A model generated the notes under the pieces. That model searched no databases and was not told where the DNA came from. It worked only from the letters and a program-made list of their open reading frames with translations. A DNA stretch of 53,180 bases, taken from Lachnoclostridium sp. An138. GTDB taxonomy: Bacteria; Bacillota; Clostridia; Lachnospirales; Lachnospiraceae. Every line of letters begins with the position of its first letter. The first letter of the stretch is position 1. Shown here one piece after another: positions 33,837 through 42,562 of the stretch. The stretch spans positions 1-53,180 of the forward strand of contig NZ_NFLF01000021.1 in assembly GCF_002160765.1 (NCBI RefSeq), read 5' to 3'. The translations under genes were made by a program, and so were the position numbers.

Positions 33837-33868
33837 GAACCCTTGAATTTCAGTTCAAGGGTTCTTTT
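33837..33868 (+). terminator. Rho-independent terminator of tRNA-Glu
   Basis: GAACCCTTGAA (33837-33847) pairs perfectly with TTCAAGGGTTC (33854-33864), followed by TTTT. Confidence 0.92.
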
Positions 33869-33870
33869 GC

Positions 33871-33918
33871 GTTATATGGAAATTAATGTTATATGGAAAT
33901 TGTGGTTATATGGAAATT
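33871..33918. repeat. Three GTTATATGGAAATT repeats, 17-bp period
   Basis: Copies start at 33871, 33888 and 33905. They fill the short gap between the tRNA terminator and the LytTR response regulator gene. They may be binding sites for that regulator or for RNA polymerase-associated factors, or a tandem expansion without function. Confidence 0.9.
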
Positions 33919-33994
33919 TTGCGCGGCGGGACACCGGCCGGAGCGCGGCAGATGAAAAAAGTACGTGCGGATAAGAAAGGAGGGCGGTGAAGAT

Positions 33995-34714
33995 ATGCTT
34001 CAGATAGGAGTCTGCGATGATGACAGCAGAATGGCCTCCATGTACGCGCAGGCGGCGGAAGAGAGTCTGAGGCAGTGCGGGGCTGTGGGAAGGGTACTTT
34101 CCTATACGGACAGCCGGAACCTGCTCTGGGATATTACGGAAGACGGATTCTTTTTTGACCTTCTCCTGCTGGATATTGAGATGCCGGGAGTCACAGGCAT
34201 GGAGCTGGCGGAGAAAATCAGGGATGTGCTGCCGGACATCCGGATTATTTTTATTACGTCTCATATGGAATATGCCATTGACGCCTTTGAACTGTCTATC
34301 TTTCGTTATGTGCCGAAAAACCAGCTGGAGCAGAGGCTTCCGGGAGCTTTGCGTGATGCGGTCCGTCTGCTGGAGCTGGAGGACGGCAGGGCTTATACGA
34401 TTCAGACGAACAGCAGGCTGGAAAAAATTCCGTATAAGGAGATCTTTTTTATAGAGCGGGATGGAAAGAATGCCTGTTTTACCACAAAAGCCGGTACTGC
34501 CAGGGTGCGGAAAAGTCTTCAGCAGGTCTGGGAAGAGCTGGACGCGGAAGAATTTATTTTTATTGACCGGGGATGTATCGTCAATCTGATACATGTGATG
34601 CGGATGAAGGACGGCATGGCGGTGCTGAAGAACGGGACAGCCCTTCCCGTCAGCCGTTCTCATCTTCAGAGTGTCCGGGAACAGATAAACAGGTATTGGG
34701 GGAAACATGTATGA
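33995..34714 (+). CDS. LytTR-type response regulator
   Basis: 239 residues from the ATG at 33995, which has AAGGAGGG upstream; an in-frame ATG at 33965 lacks a signal. Receiver domain 1-120: acidic pair DDD (8-10), phospho-acceptor Asp60 (LLLLDIEMPG), Thr88 and Lys108. The C-terminal LytTR DNA-binding domain (about 140-235) has YKEIFFIERDGKNACF and FIFIDRGCIVNLIHVM. This group usually controls bacteriocins, quorum sensing or transporters. Its stop overlaps the kinase start (ATGATG), so they are a coupled pair. Confidence 0.94.
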   Translation: MLQIGVCDDDSRMASMYAQAAEESLRQCGAVGRVLSYTDSRNLLWDITEDGFFFDLLLLDIEMPGVTGMELAEKIRDVLPDIRIIFITSHMEYAIDAFELSIFRYVPKNQLEQRLPGALRDAVRLLELEDGRAYTIQTNSRLEKIPYKEIFFIERDGKNACFTTKAGTARVRKSLQQVWEELDAEEFIFIDRGCIVNLIHVMRMKDGMAVLKNGTALPVSRSHLQSVREQINRYWGKHV

Positions 34715-36054
34715 TGAGAGAACTGCTGGCTGTGTCAGAAGGACTTGCCGGAGCGCTGCGCGTATGTGCCGGCCTGTATCTGATTTCCCATATCCTGGAG
34801 GCCCGGAAGCCTGAGAAAAGAGAACTGGCTGCGGCAGGATTTGCGGGTGCCTGCCTGGCCGCTGCTGTTTTTCTGACAGATATTCCAAAGCTGTATGGCA
34901 TGGCCGCGGAGGCGGCTTTGATTTGCGGCGCTGCCGCGCGGGCGCAGAAGACGGAAAGAAGGCTGAGCCTGTTTTTGAGCGTTTTTTATGAAATAGCAGT
35001 GTATCTGTGGAGCTTTCTCACGGCGGCTTTTGTGGGAATATGCGCCCGGTCGGAAAGCTTTCTTGACAGGAGAAAGCCGGAAGGACAGGCGGCTGTCTGG
35101 TGCTTTTATCTGGCGGCGCTGGCGATTCTGGCAATCCTGCTTCTGCGCCGCTGTCTGCTCCGGAAAAAGGAGCAAGTGGAAGAACAGGGGGCTTCAAAAG
35201 GGGGAAGCCGCGCGGTTTCCCTTCTGGCTGCGGCAGGGTTTGTGGTTTCCGTCACCTTGTCCGAACAGGAGATTCTTGTATTTTCAAAAAACGAACTGGA
35301 TGTATGTCTGCTGTTTTCTCTGCTTCTTCTGGTAGCTGTCATGGTCTTCAGTATGAACCGCCAGTACAGGGCGGAACAGGAGCTTGCGGAGATGAAGGCA
35401 GAGCAGGCCCGCCTGCTGGAACGGGATTATACGGCGTTGAACCGTGTCTATGAAATGAATGCCAGGCTGTTTCATGATCTGCACCGCCATCTGGGAGCGC
35501 TGCACCAGCTGCTTTCCCATGAAAAATACGGGGAGGCGCTCCGGTATCTGGATGAGCTTCAGGAACCTGCGCGGGAAATGACAGACCGGGCGTGGACCGG
35601 GGAAGAGACTGTGGATTATCTGATTGGGACCAGGGCCGCCGCGGCGGCGGAGAAGCAGATACGGTTTCAGGCAGAAGCAGAGTTTCCCAGGCATACGGGA
35701 ATTCGGGATGCGGATCTCTGCGCGGTTCTCGGGAACCTGCTGGACAATGCCCTGGAGGCAGCTGAAAAAGTGGAAGCTGCCGAGGGCCGATGGGTGCGCC
35801 TGACCATGCGGGGAATTCATCAGATGCTGGTCATCCGGGTGGAAAACGGCTTTCAGGAAAAACCGGTAGAGGAACGAGGAGAATGGAAAAGTACCAAGAC
35901 AGAAGGGGGACTGCATGGCTGGGGCCTGAAAAGCGCCCGGATAGCGGCCGAGAAATATGAAGGAACAGTAAGTACAGTCTGTGAGCAGAATGTATTCCGT
36001 GCAACGGCGACGCTCTGCTTTCGGCTCTCCCGTGAAGAGATAAGCGGGGATTGA
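34711..36054 (+). CDS. GHKL-type (AgrC-like) sensor histidine kinase
   Basis: 447 residues from the ATG at 34711. Several membrane helices occupy the first about 215 residues, followed by a coiled coil with a His in ARLFHDLHRH (His255) and a GHKL ATPase: N-box NLLDNALEA (342-350) and GLHGWGLKSA (G2 box). It is like AgrC/ComD-type kinases, which sense peptides, and should phosphorylate the preceding LytTR regulator. Its N-terminal domain is not similar enough to any family for me to name a signal. A terminator-like hairpin follows. Confidence 0.9.
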   Translation: MMRELLAVSEGLAGALRVCAGLYLISHILEARKPEKRELAAAGFAGACLAAAVFLTDIPKLYGMAAEAALICGAAARAQKTERRLSLFLSVFYEIAVYLWSFLTAAFVGICARSESFLDRRKPEGQAAVWCFYLAALAILAILLLRRCLLRKKEQVEEQGASKGGSRAVSLLAAAGFVVSVTLSEQEILVFSKNELDVCLLFSLLLLVAVMVFSMNRQYRAEQELAEMKAEQARLLERDYTALNRVYEMNARLFHDLHRHLGALHQLLSHEKYGEALRYLDELQEPAREMTDRAWTGEETVDYLIGTRAAAAAEKQIRFQAEAEFPRHTGIRDADLCAVLGNLLDNALEAAEKVEAAEGRWVRLTMRGIHQMLVIRVENGFQEKPVEERGEWKSTKTEGGLHGWGLKSARIAAEKYEGTVSTVCEQNVFRATATLCFRLSREEISGD

Positions 36055-36063
36055 AAAAGAGGA

Positions 36064-36105
36064 AAGCCGTCCGCGGGGAAAGAAAAACCGCCGGGCGGCT
36101 TTTTT
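36064..36105 (+). terminator. Terminator after the sensor kinase
   Basis: AAAGCCGTCCGCGG (from 36063) pairs imperfectly with CCGCCGGGCGGCTTT, and a T-run (TTTTTT, about 36100-36105) ends it. Confidence 0.75.
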
Positions 36106-36120
36106 GCGGTCAAAATCCTG

Positions 36121-36165
36121 CAGTTGGCGGACATTTCGGCACAGAGGCTTTTCATAGAGTATGAT
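36121..36165 (+). promoter_or_regulatory. Probable activator-dependent promoter of the ABC operon
   Basis: TATGAT at 36160-36165 is a good -10, but the -35 position has no consensus (CGGCAC), which fits an activated promoter. GGCGGACATTTCGGCACAG lies just upstream and could hold the LytTR regulator site. The start lies about 130 bp before the first gene of the operon. Confidence 0.4.
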
Positions 36166-36296
36166 GCAGTTAGAAAGATATATAGCGAAACATCAGCAAT
36201 CATAATTATATGAAACGCGGGCGGCGCGGTTAGGTACAGTGATGGAGAGAGCAGCGTCAGGAAACCCGCGGGAGGACTAAAAGGAGGAAATGAGAG

Positions 36297-36497
36297 ATGC
36301 GTCGTCATATGTATGTAAGAGCCATTCTTGCGGTTATGCTTGTGATTGTGGGGCTTATCAGCCTGAATCCCCTGTTTCTGGTTCTGGGAGGAGTCTTTGG
36401 GTATTCAGCGCACTCGCTCTGGGAAAAGGAGAGCGGCCGCCGGGAAACTCATCAGGAAAAGGAACGTGGGAGCCGCAGCGATGGAGAGGAGCGTTAA
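36297..36497 (+). CDS. Small two-helix membrane protein
   Basis: 66 residues. AAAGGAGG precedes the ATG. A hydrophobic hairpin (MYVRAILAVMLVIVGLISLN, then PLFLVLGGVFGYSAHSLWEK) is followed by a charged tail rich in Glu, Arg and His. It starts an operon with an ABC ATPase (3 bp away) and a membrane component. Such small genes can be immunity or accessory subunits in LytTR-controlled loci, but there is no direct evidence here. Confidence 0.72.
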   Translation: MRRHMYVRAILAVMLVIVGLISLNPLFLVLGGVFGYSAHSLWEKESGRRETHQEKERGSRSDGEER

Positions 36498-36499
36498 GC

Positions 36500-37210
36500 A
36501 TGGAAGATCTGCTTTTGTCGGTCAGACATCTGTATGCCTGGTATCAGAAGGAACAGATGGTTCTGTCAGACCTTTCCCTGGAGCTTCGGAAGCATGAGGC
36601 AGTGGGGCTGATTGGCTTGAACGGGGCCGGGAAGACTACGCTTCTTAAAGTGCTTTCCGGGCTCCATGGCGGGTTTCGGATGGAGAATACCCTGAATCTT
36701 CGGGATAATGCCTTTAAGCGCCGCCGGTATACGGTATTTGCAGAGGATCATTCCTTTGGGTACTTTACTTTTCGGGAATATTTGTCTTATGCTGCCGCGG
36801 CTTACGGCAGAAAGCCTCAGAGAGCAGAGGAGCTGGTGCGGGGATTTCATTTTGAGTCCTGTGAAAATATGCTTTTAAAGGAGCTTTCTACAGGAAATCA
36901 GAAAAAGGCTTTTCTGATCACAGCCTTTGCTCTGGAGCCGGAGCTGCTTTTGCTGGATGAGCCCGTGAACGGCCTTGATTTTCAGAGCACGGAATTTCTG
37001 TACCGGGAGATAGCCGGATATAAAGAAAGAGGAACTGTGCTGTTTGCGTCTCATGTGCTGGAAAGCATTACGCTGACAGCTGACCGCGTCCTGGTGCTGG
37101 AGAAAGGCAGGATAAGCCGGCAGTTTGAGAAGGAAGAGATAGACGCGCCGCAGATACGGGAAGCTCTTTACAGAGAAGAAGACTGCAGAGAAACAGATGA
37201 CAGAGAATAA
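36500..37210 (+). CDS. ABC transporter ATP-binding protein
   Basis: 236 residues, full length. Walker A LNGAGKTT, Q-loop-like region VFAEDHSFGYFTF, signature LSTGNQKK (a variant of LSGGQ), Walker B LLLLDEP, D-loop NGLD and switch His in LFASHVLESI. It should energise transport by the membrane protein encoded next. The signature and size fit the CcmA/BcrA-type exporter group. The operon is small protein, ATPase, permease, next to the LytTR/GHKL pair that probably controls it. Confidence 0.92.
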   Translation: MEDLLLSVRHLYAWYQKEQMVLSDLSLELRKHEAVGLIGLNGAGKTTLLKVLSGLHGGFRMENTLNLRDNAFKRRRYTVFAEDHSFGYFTFREYLSYAAAAYGRKPQRAEELVRGFHFESCENMLLKELSTGNQKKAFLITAFALEPELLLLDEPVNGLDFQSTEFLYREIAGYKERGTVLFASHVLESITLTADRVLVLEKGRISRQFEKEEIDAPQIREALYREEDCRETDDRE

Positions 37211-37277
37211 AATTATAGAAAAGAAATCTATAAAGAAGACTGCAGATAAGGGGTTGGAAGTCAGGAGGGAAATCGAG

Positions 37278-38471
37278 ATGAAACACAGGGTTTCAAAATA
37301 TCCGGCGCGCAGAATGGGCCGTCTGCTTTCTGCCTGCCGCGTATATCGGATATTTTCCGGAAAATTATTTGGAAGGAAACGGGAAAGACTGGTCAGCTCT
37401 CTGCTTGTAAGCGTTGCGGTATATTACGGCCTGCATACGGCAGAAATCCGTGTCACGGTCCATCCGTCAGTCCTTTTTCTGACGCTTTCAGCCTTTACGG
37501 GAAGCATCATGTGGCAGGCTCTGATGACGGAGAGTACGGTGGAAAACATGCAGAATCTCTTTATGCTTCCCTTTGAAAGGAGAGAAATGGTTTTCGGCTA
37601 TGTGGCAGCCATGGGCCTGTATACGCTGGGGACAAAGACTCTGCCGCTTTTTGCGGTTCTGGCTGCTGCGGCAGAGCCTGGAGGAGTGGAAAGCATGACG
37701 GGACTGCTGGGCGCGGTACATGCGGCGCTGGCGGCAGCCTGTATCTTCGCGTTATCCGGGTATGCCTTTCTTTTGGGCCTATTTGCCTGCCTGCCTCTGG
37801 CGGCCTTCCTTTTCAGCCGGAATATGGCGGTATATGCGGCGCTTATGCTTGTGGAAGCCGGTGTGCTGACTGAGCTCTTAAATCGCGCGGACGCGTATGT
37901 GTTCTGCCGCCAGAAAAGCCTGAAACGGAAAGCGTTCAAGGGCGGGAAGGGACATTCTGTCTGGCGGTATTTCGGACGGTATCTGATGTCCCACAGAAAC
38001 TATCTGCTGAATTCTGCGGGGCTGTGCGGCGCCGCCTGTCTTCTTCCCTGCATATTCCGGGGAATGAAAGCTGAAATGGTACTGCCCCTGGGCTTTGCCA
38101 TGCTGACATTTCACACACCGCTCTGCATCCTGCTTTCCTGCGATCCGTTCCTGGAGCAGGCGGTGCGCGCCCTGCCCGGACAGAAGAGAGCGTTTTGTGT
38201 GCCCTATGCCCTGTTTCTTTCCGCGGTCTTTCTGGTGACGGACATCGTGTTTCTCTGCAGCTGGGAGATGCAGAACGGCAGTATCAGGGCAGTCTTTTTC
38301 GCGGCAGCCTTCTGTTTTGCGCTGGCAGGCGGCGCGGCCTCTGTGCTGATGGAATGGTACTTCCCGATTCGGAACTGGAAGACAGAAAGCGATCTCTGGC
38401 ATCATCCGAGAAAGTATGTGGTTCCGGGAATTCTGCTGATGCTGGCAGGCGCTGCTGGGAATCTGCTGTGA
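37278..38471 (+). CDS. ABC transporter permease
   Basis: 397 residues from the ATG at 37278, chosen because AGGAGGG lies before it; an in-frame ATG at 37197 overlaps the ATPase gene and has only a weak signal. About eight to ten hydrophobic segments (RLVSSLLVSVAVYYGLHTAE, VHAALAAACIFALSGYAFLL, VVPGILLMLAGAAGNLL). No recognisable ABC-2 motif is clear, but the position after an ABC ATPase and the many helices support a permease. The substrate is unknown. Confidence 0.82.
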   Translation: MKHRVSKYPARRMGRLLSACRVYRIFSGKLFGRKRERLVSSLLVSVAVYYGLHTAEIRVTVHPSVLFLTLSAFTGSIMWQALMTESTVENMQNLFMLPFERREMVFGYVAAMGLYTLGTKTLPLFAVLAAAAEPGGVESMTGLLGAVHAALAAACIFALSGYAFLLGLFACLPLAAFLFSRNMAVYAALMLVEAGVLTELLNRADAYVFCRQKSLKRKAFKGGKGHSVWRYFGRYLMSHRNYLLNSAGLCGAACLLPCIFRGMKAEMVLPLGFAMLTFHTPLCILLSCDPFLEQAVRALPGQKRAFCVPYALFLSAVFLVTDIVFLCSWEMQNGSIRAVFFAAAFCFALAGGAASVLMEWYFPIRNWKTESDLWHHPRKYVVPGILLMLAGAAGNLL

Positions 38472-38512
38472 CAGCAGGGCTTCTGAAACTTCATGTGGAT
38501 GAGATTTTCTTC

Positions 38513-38571
38513 CTGGAGGAGGATGGATAGCCGGGGCTTATATTCTGGAGGAGGATGGATAGCCGGGGCTT
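38513..38571. repeat. 27-bp direct duplication next to the tyrS promoter
   Basis: CTGGAGGAGGATGGATAGCC and seven further bases occur at 38513-38539 and 38545-38571. The second copy ends inside the -35 box TTGACA; the first is followed by TTATA instead. Between them are five unique bases. Confidence 0.93.
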
Positions 38572-38598
38572 GACAAATATTTTCCCAGCCGATATAAT
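38570..38598 (+). promoter_or_regulatory. Consensus SigA promoter of tyrS
   Basis: TTGACA (38570-38575), a 17-base spacer and TATAAT (38593-38598), a perfect match to consensus. The transcript would begin about 38605 and carry a leader of about 400 bases. Confidence 0.93.
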
Positions 38599-38619
38599 GA
38601 ACCCAGATTTATATAAATC

Positions 38620-38922
38620 CAACATACCAGAAAGGCTTTGACGGGAACAAGTAGAGCTTAAGGAGAGCCGTACAGAAAGCAGCCGGAGGATGAGAGGCGC
38701 ACGGAGTACTTCAGCTTGAATACCTCCCTGAGCTGCGCACCCAAAGCAGGAGTCTTCGGACGGCGAGTAGGCTGCGACGTAAGAGACGAACGTTACAGCG
38801 TCAGGGTATTCGGCTGTTCGGATACCGACAGAGGCAGCTGTCGTGAGGCAGCTGTGAAGTAAGGTGGTAACACGGGAGAATGTACACTCTCGTCCTTTCA
38901 GTGAAAGGGCGGGAGTTTTTTT
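38620..38922 (+). ncRNA. Tyrosine T-box riboswitch
   Basis: The leader contains the T-box core AAGGTGGTAACACGGG (38861-38876) and a Stem I region with GAATAC, in which TAC (38721-38723) is the probable Tyr specifier. A terminator stem (about 38887-38915) with GU pairs and a run of seven T follows, competing with the T-box antiterminator. Uncharged tRNA-Tyr would stabilise the antiterminator and allow tyrS transcription. The outer limits are approximate. This fits a Tyr-specific T-box directly before tyrS. Confidence 0.92.
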
Positions 38923-39010
38923 ACAGGAAGCGCGCTGCTTCCCGCGGGAGCATTCAGACTCATCGCCCTGTACAAATACGGAAAAGAAAACCAAAGGAGA
39001 GAAAAGAACA

Positions 39011-40240
39011 ATGAAAATCTATGATGAACTGACAGCCCGCGGCCTGATTGCCCAGGTGACGGACGAAAAGGAGATCCGGGAACTGATTGACAACGGAAAG
39101 GCGACCTTCTACATTGGATTTGACCCGACTGCGGATTCCCTTCATGTGGGCCATTTCATGGCCCTGTGCCTGATGAAGCGCCTGCAGGAGGCCGGCAACC
39201 GGCCCATCGCCCTGCTGGGAGGCGGAACAGGAATGGTGGGAGATCCTTCCGGACGTTCCGATATGCGTCAGATGATGACGGTGGAGACTATCCAGCACAA
39301 CTGCGACTGCTTCAAAAAGCAGATGAGCCGTTTCATCGATTTTTCGGAAGGCAAGGCTCTGATGGTAAACAACGCGGACTGGCTGCTGAATCTGAACTAT
39401 GTGGATTTCCTGCGTGAGATAGGACCCCATTTCTCTGTAAACAGGATGCTGACCGCAGAGTGCTACAAGCAGAGAATGGAGAAGGGCTTAAGCTTCCTGG
39501 AATTCAACTACATGCTGATGCAGAGCTATGACTTCTACGAGCTGTACTTAAGATACGGCTGCAATATGCAGTTTGGCGGAGACGACCAGTGGAGCAATAT
39601 GCTGGGCGGCACGGAACTGATCCGCCGGAAGCTGGGCAAGGACGCCTACGCTATGACCATCACTCTGCTTCTGAATTCTGAGGGAAAGAAGATGGGCAAG
39701 ACCCAGTCCGGCGCCGTGTGGCTTGATCCGGACAAGACCTCACCGTTTGATTTTTACCAGTACTGGAGAAATATCGCGGACGCTGACGTACTGAAATGCC
39801 TGCGGATGCTGACCTTCCTGCCTCTGGAGCAGATCGATGAGATGGACAAATGGGAAGGAAGCCAGCTGAACCGCGCGAAGGAGATTCTGGCCTATGAACT
39901 GACGGCTCTGGTTCACGGCGAGGATGAGGCGAAAAAGGCTGAGGGAGCGGCCAAGGCCCTTTTTGTCAGCGGAGGCAAGACGGACGATATGCCGACGACA
40001 GTGGTTCCGAAGGCTGATATGGAGGCAGGAAAAGACATTCTCTCCCTTCTGGTGGAGACGAAGCTTGCGCCTACCCGTTCTGAGGCCAGACGCCTGGTGC
40101 AGCAGGGCGGCGTAACGGTTAATGACGTGAAGGTGACGGATGTATATAAGACCTTTACGGCAGACGATCTGGATGAGGACGGAGCTCTGATTATCCGTAA
40201 GGGCAAAAAGGTATATCATAAAGTAAAGTGTGAGGATTAA
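39011..40240 (+). CDS. tyrS: Tyrosyl-tRNA synthetase
   Basis: 409 residues, the normal bacterial length. Class I signatures: HVGH (in [12 protein letters not shown]) and the KMSKS loop as KKMGKTQSG. The tyrosine pocket is seen in [10 protein letters not shown] and [20 protein letters not shown]. The C-terminal S4-like RNA-binding domain has [20 protein letters not shown]. The start is the ATG at 39011, after AAAGGAG; an upstream frame without a signal was ignored. It makes Tyr-tRNA in the cytoplasm and is controlled by the T-box leader. Confidence 0.97.
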   Translation: MKIYDELTARGLIAQVTDEKEIRELIDNGKATFYIGFDPTADSLHVGHFMALCLMKRLQEAGNRPIALLGGGTGMVGDPSGRSDMRQMMTVETIQHNCDCFKKQMSRFIDFSEGKALMVNNADWLLNLNYVDFLREIGPHFSVNRMLTAECYKQRMEKGLSFLEFNYMLMQSYDFYELYLRYGCNMQFGGDDQWSNMLGGTELIRRKLGKDAYAMTITLLLNSEGKKMGKTQSGAVWLDPDKTSPFDFYQYWRNIADADVLKCLRMLTFLPLEQIDEMDKWEGSQLNRAKEILAYELTALVHGEDEAKKAEGAAKALFVSGGKTDDMPTTVVPKADMEAGKDILSLLVETKLAPTRSEARRLVQQGGVTVNDVKVTDVYKTFTADDLDEDGALIIRKGKKVYHKVKCED

Positions 40241-40322
40241 TGCCGGTGCAGCAGGGAGCGGAACGCTTCTTGCTGCATTGCGCAGAAAAATAGAAAATAA
40301 AAGCAGATGGAGGGTTAGTTCT

Positions 40323-41411
40323 ATGATGAAAATGACGAAAGAAAACTGTATGCAGGCTCTCTATGGAGGTCTTTTCCTCGGAGGAGGCGGAGGAGGAAGC
40401 CTTCAGATGGGAATTGACGCCATGGAGGAAGCCTTCCGCCATACAGACGCGATCACGCTGATGTCCGTGGATGAACTGAAGCCAGAGGATATCATTGTGA
40501 ATGTGTCTATGGTGGGCGCGCCTTCCGCGAAGGATACCTGCTGTACGGTAGAGCACTGGAAGACCGTATTAAAGAACTTTGAGAATGCCAGCGGAACTTC
40601 GATTGCCGGCTTTACTTCCTGTGAAAACGGCGGTGTATCCACCTCGAACGGCTGGGTGATATCCGCTCTGACAGGAGTTCCTGTCATTGACGCTCCCAGC
40701 AACGGACGGGCACATCCCTCAGGACCTATGGGCAGCATCGGCCTGAATGCCATTCCGGATTACAAGACTGTTCAGGCGGCGTGCGGAGGCAAGGGAGACA
40801 AGTATGTGGAGACAATCACAAAGGGAACCATGAATGCCACCTCCCATATGATCCGCCAGACAGCTGTGGCTTCCGGCGGCCTGTGCTGCGTACTGCGCAA
40901 TCCTGTCACAGCAGAGTACACGAAAACCCACGCGGCTGTGGGGGCCATTTCCCAGGCAATGGATATCGGAAAAGCCTACATGGAGAACAAAGATAATGTG
41001 GAAGGGTTTCTGGCATTCCTGCAGAAGAACTATGAAGCTCAGGTCATCTGCCGGGGCGTGACCAGCGGGTACAATCTCTGCATGGACGGCGGCTATGATG
41101 TGGGCGAGGTTCATATCAAGGATGGCGGCAGTGATTATGAGCTGACTTATTGGAACGAGTATATGACTCTGGAAAAGAACGGAGAGCGTGTGGGAACCTT
41201 CCCGGATCTGCTCTGCACCCTTGACGCGAAGACAGGTCTGGCTTTATCCAGCGCGGAGATCGGAGACAATATGGACGTGATTATTGTGAAGATCCCGAAG
41301 GAAAAGCTGCTTCTGGGCGCAGGTATGCATCAGAGAGTACTGTTTGAGGAAGCGGAAGCGGTGATCGGCAAGAAGCTGGTATCCTATGACGAAGGACTGT
41401 TTGAGGATTAA
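40323..41411 (+). CDS. DUF917 / S-methyl-thiohydantoin desulfurase-like protein
   Basis: 362 residues, full length for COG3535/DUF917. It begins MKMTKENCMQALYGGLFLGG followed by a Gly-rich run (GGGGGGSLQMG), then VSMVGAPSAKDTC and TGVPVIDAPSNGRAHPSGPM, typical of the N-terminal domain. The last about 80 residues fit the C-terminal domain. Pfam names these domains after S-methyl thiohydantoin desulfurase; relatives are found near hydantoinase-type genes. TGGAGGG precedes the ATGATG start. It is the last gene before a convergent cluster with racemase, peptidase and OPT genes, so it probably handles a hydantoin-like or cyclic-amide intermediate. The specific substrate is unproven. Confidence 0.85.
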   Translation: MMKMTKENCMQALYGGLFLGGGGGGSLQMGIDAMEEAFRHTDAITLMSVDELKPEDIIVNVSMVGAPSAKDTCCTVEHWKTVLKNFENASGTSIAGFTSCENGGVSTSNGWVISALTGVPVIDAPSNGRAHPSGPMGSIGLNAIPDYKTVQAACGGKGDKYVETITKGTMNATSHMIRQTAVASGGLCCVLRNPVTAEYTKTHAAVGAISQAMDIGKAYMENKDNVEGFLAFLQKNYEAQVICRGVTSGYNLCMDGGYDVGEVHIKDGGSDYELTYWNEYMTLEKNGERVGTFPDLLCTLDAKTGLALSSAEIGDNMDVIIVKIPKEKLLLGAGMHQRVLFEEAEAVIGKKLVSYDEGLFED

Positions 41412-41486
41412 GCGGAAGAGTTCTTCGGGAGAGAAGAGAAATCCTGTCAGGCAGGAGATATCGGAAAAATCGGAAAACATAAAAGG

Positions 41487-41591
41487 GAGTGTCGCAAAAT
41501 CATCAATAACGGATGATTGAGCGGCACTTCCGCTCGTTACATTCAAAAATCCGGCGCCTTCTCTGTTTTCAGAGTAGGACACCGGATTTTT
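41487..41591. terminator. Two hairpins between convergent genes
   Basis: First, AATCATC/GATGATT nested in a stem with GCGGCAC (about 41487-41530). Second, AAAAATCCGG (41545-41554) with CCGGATTTTT (41582-41591), enclosing a CTCTG-TTTT-CAGAG hairpin. The second has A and T runs on both sides, so it can terminate from either strand. Confidence 0.8.
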
Positions 41592-41631
41592 GCCGTACTT
41601 TAATAAGACCTTTCGGATTGCCTGTTTTTAG

Positions 41632-41700
41632 GCATAAAAAGGGAGCCGTTGCTCCATAGATGATTTCTCATCTATGGAGCAACGCCCCCTGGTCTTATGC
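41632..41700. terminator. Long 16-bp hairpin with outer pairing
   Basis: GTTGCTCCATAGATGA (41648-41663) pairs perfectly with its complement (41668-41683) around TTTC, and outer GCATAA/TTATGC (41632, 41695) pairs too. It is just downstream of the minus-strand DUF6092 gene and is probably its terminator. A small palindromic repeat element is an alternative. Confidence 0.75.
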
Positions 41701-41754
41701 GCCGGCCGGCGCACGTTTCTTATTCAATTTTTTTGTGTAAATTCAGATAAAACC

Positions 41755-42024
41755 TCAGACCATATCTACCAGCTTTGCAGCCGCATCCTGGAGCATCTGA
41801 TAGAAGCCTTCCTCATCGGATGTGGTTTTCTGCTTTCCGGTCTCAATGATTTCCCGGAGTTCTTTCAGATCCGGATTATCCGGATCTTCCTTCAGCATCA
41901 GGCTGCACAGGCGCTCGGATGCTTCAATCATGCGGAGAGGCCCGTAGATTTTCGGCTCGCCTTTCAGGCCTGCGGCACTGGTAATCATGTAAACAAGCAG
42001 TTCAAAATAATCTTCCTGTCTCAT
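41755..42024 (-). CDS. DUF6092-like protein
   Basis: 89 residues from the ATG at 42024, which overlaps the stop of the upstream gene (ATGA) and has AGGAGG before it. MRQEDYFELLVYMITSAAGL, then YGPLRMIEASERLCSLMLKE, an all-helical soluble protein that matches DUF6092, of unknown function. It is coupled to a nitroreductase and the OPT transporter gene. Confidence 0.82.
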   Translation of the reverse strand: MRQEDYFELLVYMITSAAGLKGEPKIYGPLRMIEASERLCSLMLKEDPDNPDLKELREIIETGKQKTTSDEEGFYQMLQDAAAKLVDMV

Positions 42025-42548
42025 ACTTCCTCCTGCCATGCGTTGAAATGAAGGATTTCCTCCATCGGACGAAGGCGTCTGGGCCTGGGTTCTCCTTCCG
42101 GATAGCCCAGGGAAATCAGAAGTTCAATCCGGTAATCCTCCGGAAGCTTTAAGAGCTTTCGGACTGCCGCGTCATTGTAGGACTTGATGGCACAGGTGCC
42201 GAGTCCCAGGTCTGCGGCTTTCAGCATGATGTTTTCCGCAGCCATGGCGGCGTCCATGATGCAGCCGTAGCGTTCGGAATTGGGAGAACCGTGTACTGCG
42301 GCGTATCCCATATCGGAACAGATGGCCAGGATGACCGGCGGATGGCCGCTTAAGCCCGGGCTGAAAAGGTCTACCTTTTTCACCAGCTCCGGATCTGTCA
42401 GAAAGAAAAACTGCCAGGCCTGAAGGTTGCTGGCGCTGGGCGCCAGGCGTCCTGCCCGGGCCAGCTCCAGCAGAAGTTCTTCAGAAACCGGTTTGGAACT
42501 GAAGTTTCGAATGCTCCGTCTTTTTTCCAGAGCTTCCGAGATAGTCAT
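42021..42548 (-). CDS. Nitroreductase family protein
   Basis: 175 residues. FMN-binding pattern: KRRSIRNFSSKPVSEE at the N-terminus, RLAPSASNLQAWQFFFLTDP, then LKAADLGLGTCAIKSYND and LISLGYPEGEPRPRRL at the end. The family reduces nitro groups, quinones, flavins or, in catabolic settings, other small substrates with NAD(P)H. Its position between DUF6092 and the OPT gene suggests a redox step in the same pathway. Confidence 0.9.
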   Translation of the reverse strand: MTISEALEKRRSIRNFSSKPVSEELLLELARAGRLAPSASNLQAWQFFFLTDPELVKKVDLFSPGLSGHPPVILAICSDMGYAAVHGSPNSERYGCIMDAAMAAENIMLKAADLGLGTCAIKSYNDAAVRKLLKLPEDYRIELLISLGYPEGEPRPRRLRPMEEILHFNAWQEEV

Positions 42549-42562
42549 ATCTGTTTCCCTCT

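Noticed and set aside
33645-33974. Open frame that runs through tRNA-Glu
   Set aside because: It overlaps the tRNA, its promoter and its terminator, so it is not a gene.
34573-34710. Longer N-terminus for the sensor kinase
   Set aside because: The extension lies within the response regulator gene in another frame; the ATGATG overlap at 34711 is the typical coupled start.
41632-41700. Second recombination site or MITE
   Set aside because: The 16-bp perfect hairpin between convergent genes is better explained as a terminator; no direct target duplication or second copy is seen.
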